From NCBI GenBank assembly GCA_025350695.1, contig JANXXI010000125.1:1-52077 (forward strand): DNA of 52,077 bases, given 5' to 3'. Position numbers and translations under genes: made by a program. The DNA comes from Acidobacteriota bacterium (lineage in GTDB: Bacteria; Acidobacteriota; Terriglobia; Bryobacterales; Bryobacteraceae). Below the pieces are notes generated by a model, which saw nothing but the letters and a program-made list of their open reading frames with translations, was not told the DNA's origin and ran no database searches. Below, in pieces: positions 51,725-52,077 of this stretch (positions within the stretch are counted from its first letter, which is position 1; each line of letters starts with the position of its first letter).

Positions 51725-52024
51725 ATGAAAGCATACGTCATTGTGACAGGTTCAATCTTTGCCCTAATCACGGTTGCGCACATAGTGCGCATGATCTACG
51801 AACCACATCGGGCGCAGGAAGGCATATACGTTCTCTTAACCGCCGTTGCTGGGGTTCTCAGTCTCTGGGCGTTGCGATTGGTTTGGCCCCACCCGCGCAA
51901 GTATAACGTTTCGAAGGGAACCGAAGAACACGCAAGATCGACTGGCAACCTGAGAGCCGCAGAAATCAGATCGCTTGACGTTCTCCATCAGGATGCGCAC
52001 GTATGTCAAGTAACTAGGATCTGA
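51725..52024 (+). CDS. Small membrane protein, near the window edge
   Basis: 99 residues. The first 57 hold two hydrophobic helices (VIVTGSIFALITVAHIVRMI; YVLLTAVAGVLSLWALRLVW) joined by a short loop YEPHRAQEG. The rest (after VWPHPRKYN) is hydrophilic and does not look like a natural continuation, so a frameshift near 51905 is possible. TACGAT lies about 17 bases before the ATG. Not assigned. Confidence 0.5.
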   Translation: MKAYVIVTGSIFALITVAHIVRMIYEPHRAQEGIYVLLTAVAGVLSLWALRLVWPHPRKYNVSKGTEEHARSTGNLRAAEIRSLDVLHQDAHVCQVTRI

Positions 52025-52077
52025 CATCAAAAGCTCGCTGGGGAGTGTGTTCTAGTCGCGGAAAAGCCGTATTTAAT

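Overview
The window reads as a chromosomal segment of a soil-type Acidobacterium, most likely Bryobacterales/Solibacter-like. This is inferred from gene content only: a sulfatase next to paired DUF1549/DUF1553 and DUF1501 genes, several Tat-exported oxidoreductases and hydrolases, small secreted proteins of a type I associate with Acidobacteria, MidA, a SEC-C protein with the STGPRTPEGK N-terminus, and few classical operons. No rRNA, tRNA or CRISPR array was seen.

Left edge (1-7100) is an accessory region. It holds an ISAzo13-type transposase, the 3' end of a tyrosine recombinase gene, and two nested group II intron remnants: the 3' part of one intron sits inside the reverse transcriptase gene of another, and both domain V hairpins are visible. 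After a YVTN-propeller protein and a SEC-C protein come a decayed BrnT-like toxin/antitoxin pair and a visibly AT-richer two-gene operon, a HEPN-like protein overlapping a P-loop ATPase. That pair is the best candidate here for an uncharacterised conflict system.

Middle (7167-34293): a MacB-type ABC export system whose ATPase is separated from its permeases and adaptor by an inserted beta-lactamase-fold hydrolase; tadA, a divergent macro-domain protein, trmFO and a XerC/D recombinase; a DUF1501/DUF1549/sulfatase cluster; secreted HbpS-like and hydrolase proteins including a lectin-like/LssY/hydrolase fusion; a complete Mla-type lipid transport operon (mlaE, mlaF, mlaD) continuing into a ChbG/YdjC deacetylase and a GNAT acetyltransferase; a Uma2 nuclease; an OFA-family transporter; and a PQQ-type propeller.

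Right part (34368-52077): a dienelactone hydrolase with MidA; an ArsR-like repressor with an SRPBCC partner and a readable promoter/operator; a truncated serine hydrolase next to decayed 3' ends of an acetyl-xylan-esterase-like gene; two GT4 glycosyltransferases; an SDR/amino acid permease pair; an Rpn-type nuclease; a Tat-exported aldo/keto reductase; a sigma-54 activator with no sensory domain followed by a receiver protein with a degenerate GGDEF; and a methylmalonyl-CoA mutase catalytic subunit.

Two genome-scale signals cut across the genes. First, at least seven genes carry a -10-like hexamer 6-9 bases before the start codon and no Shine-Dalgarno, which predicts leaderless transcription. 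Second, a two-hairpin intergenic repeat occurs three to four times in this window.
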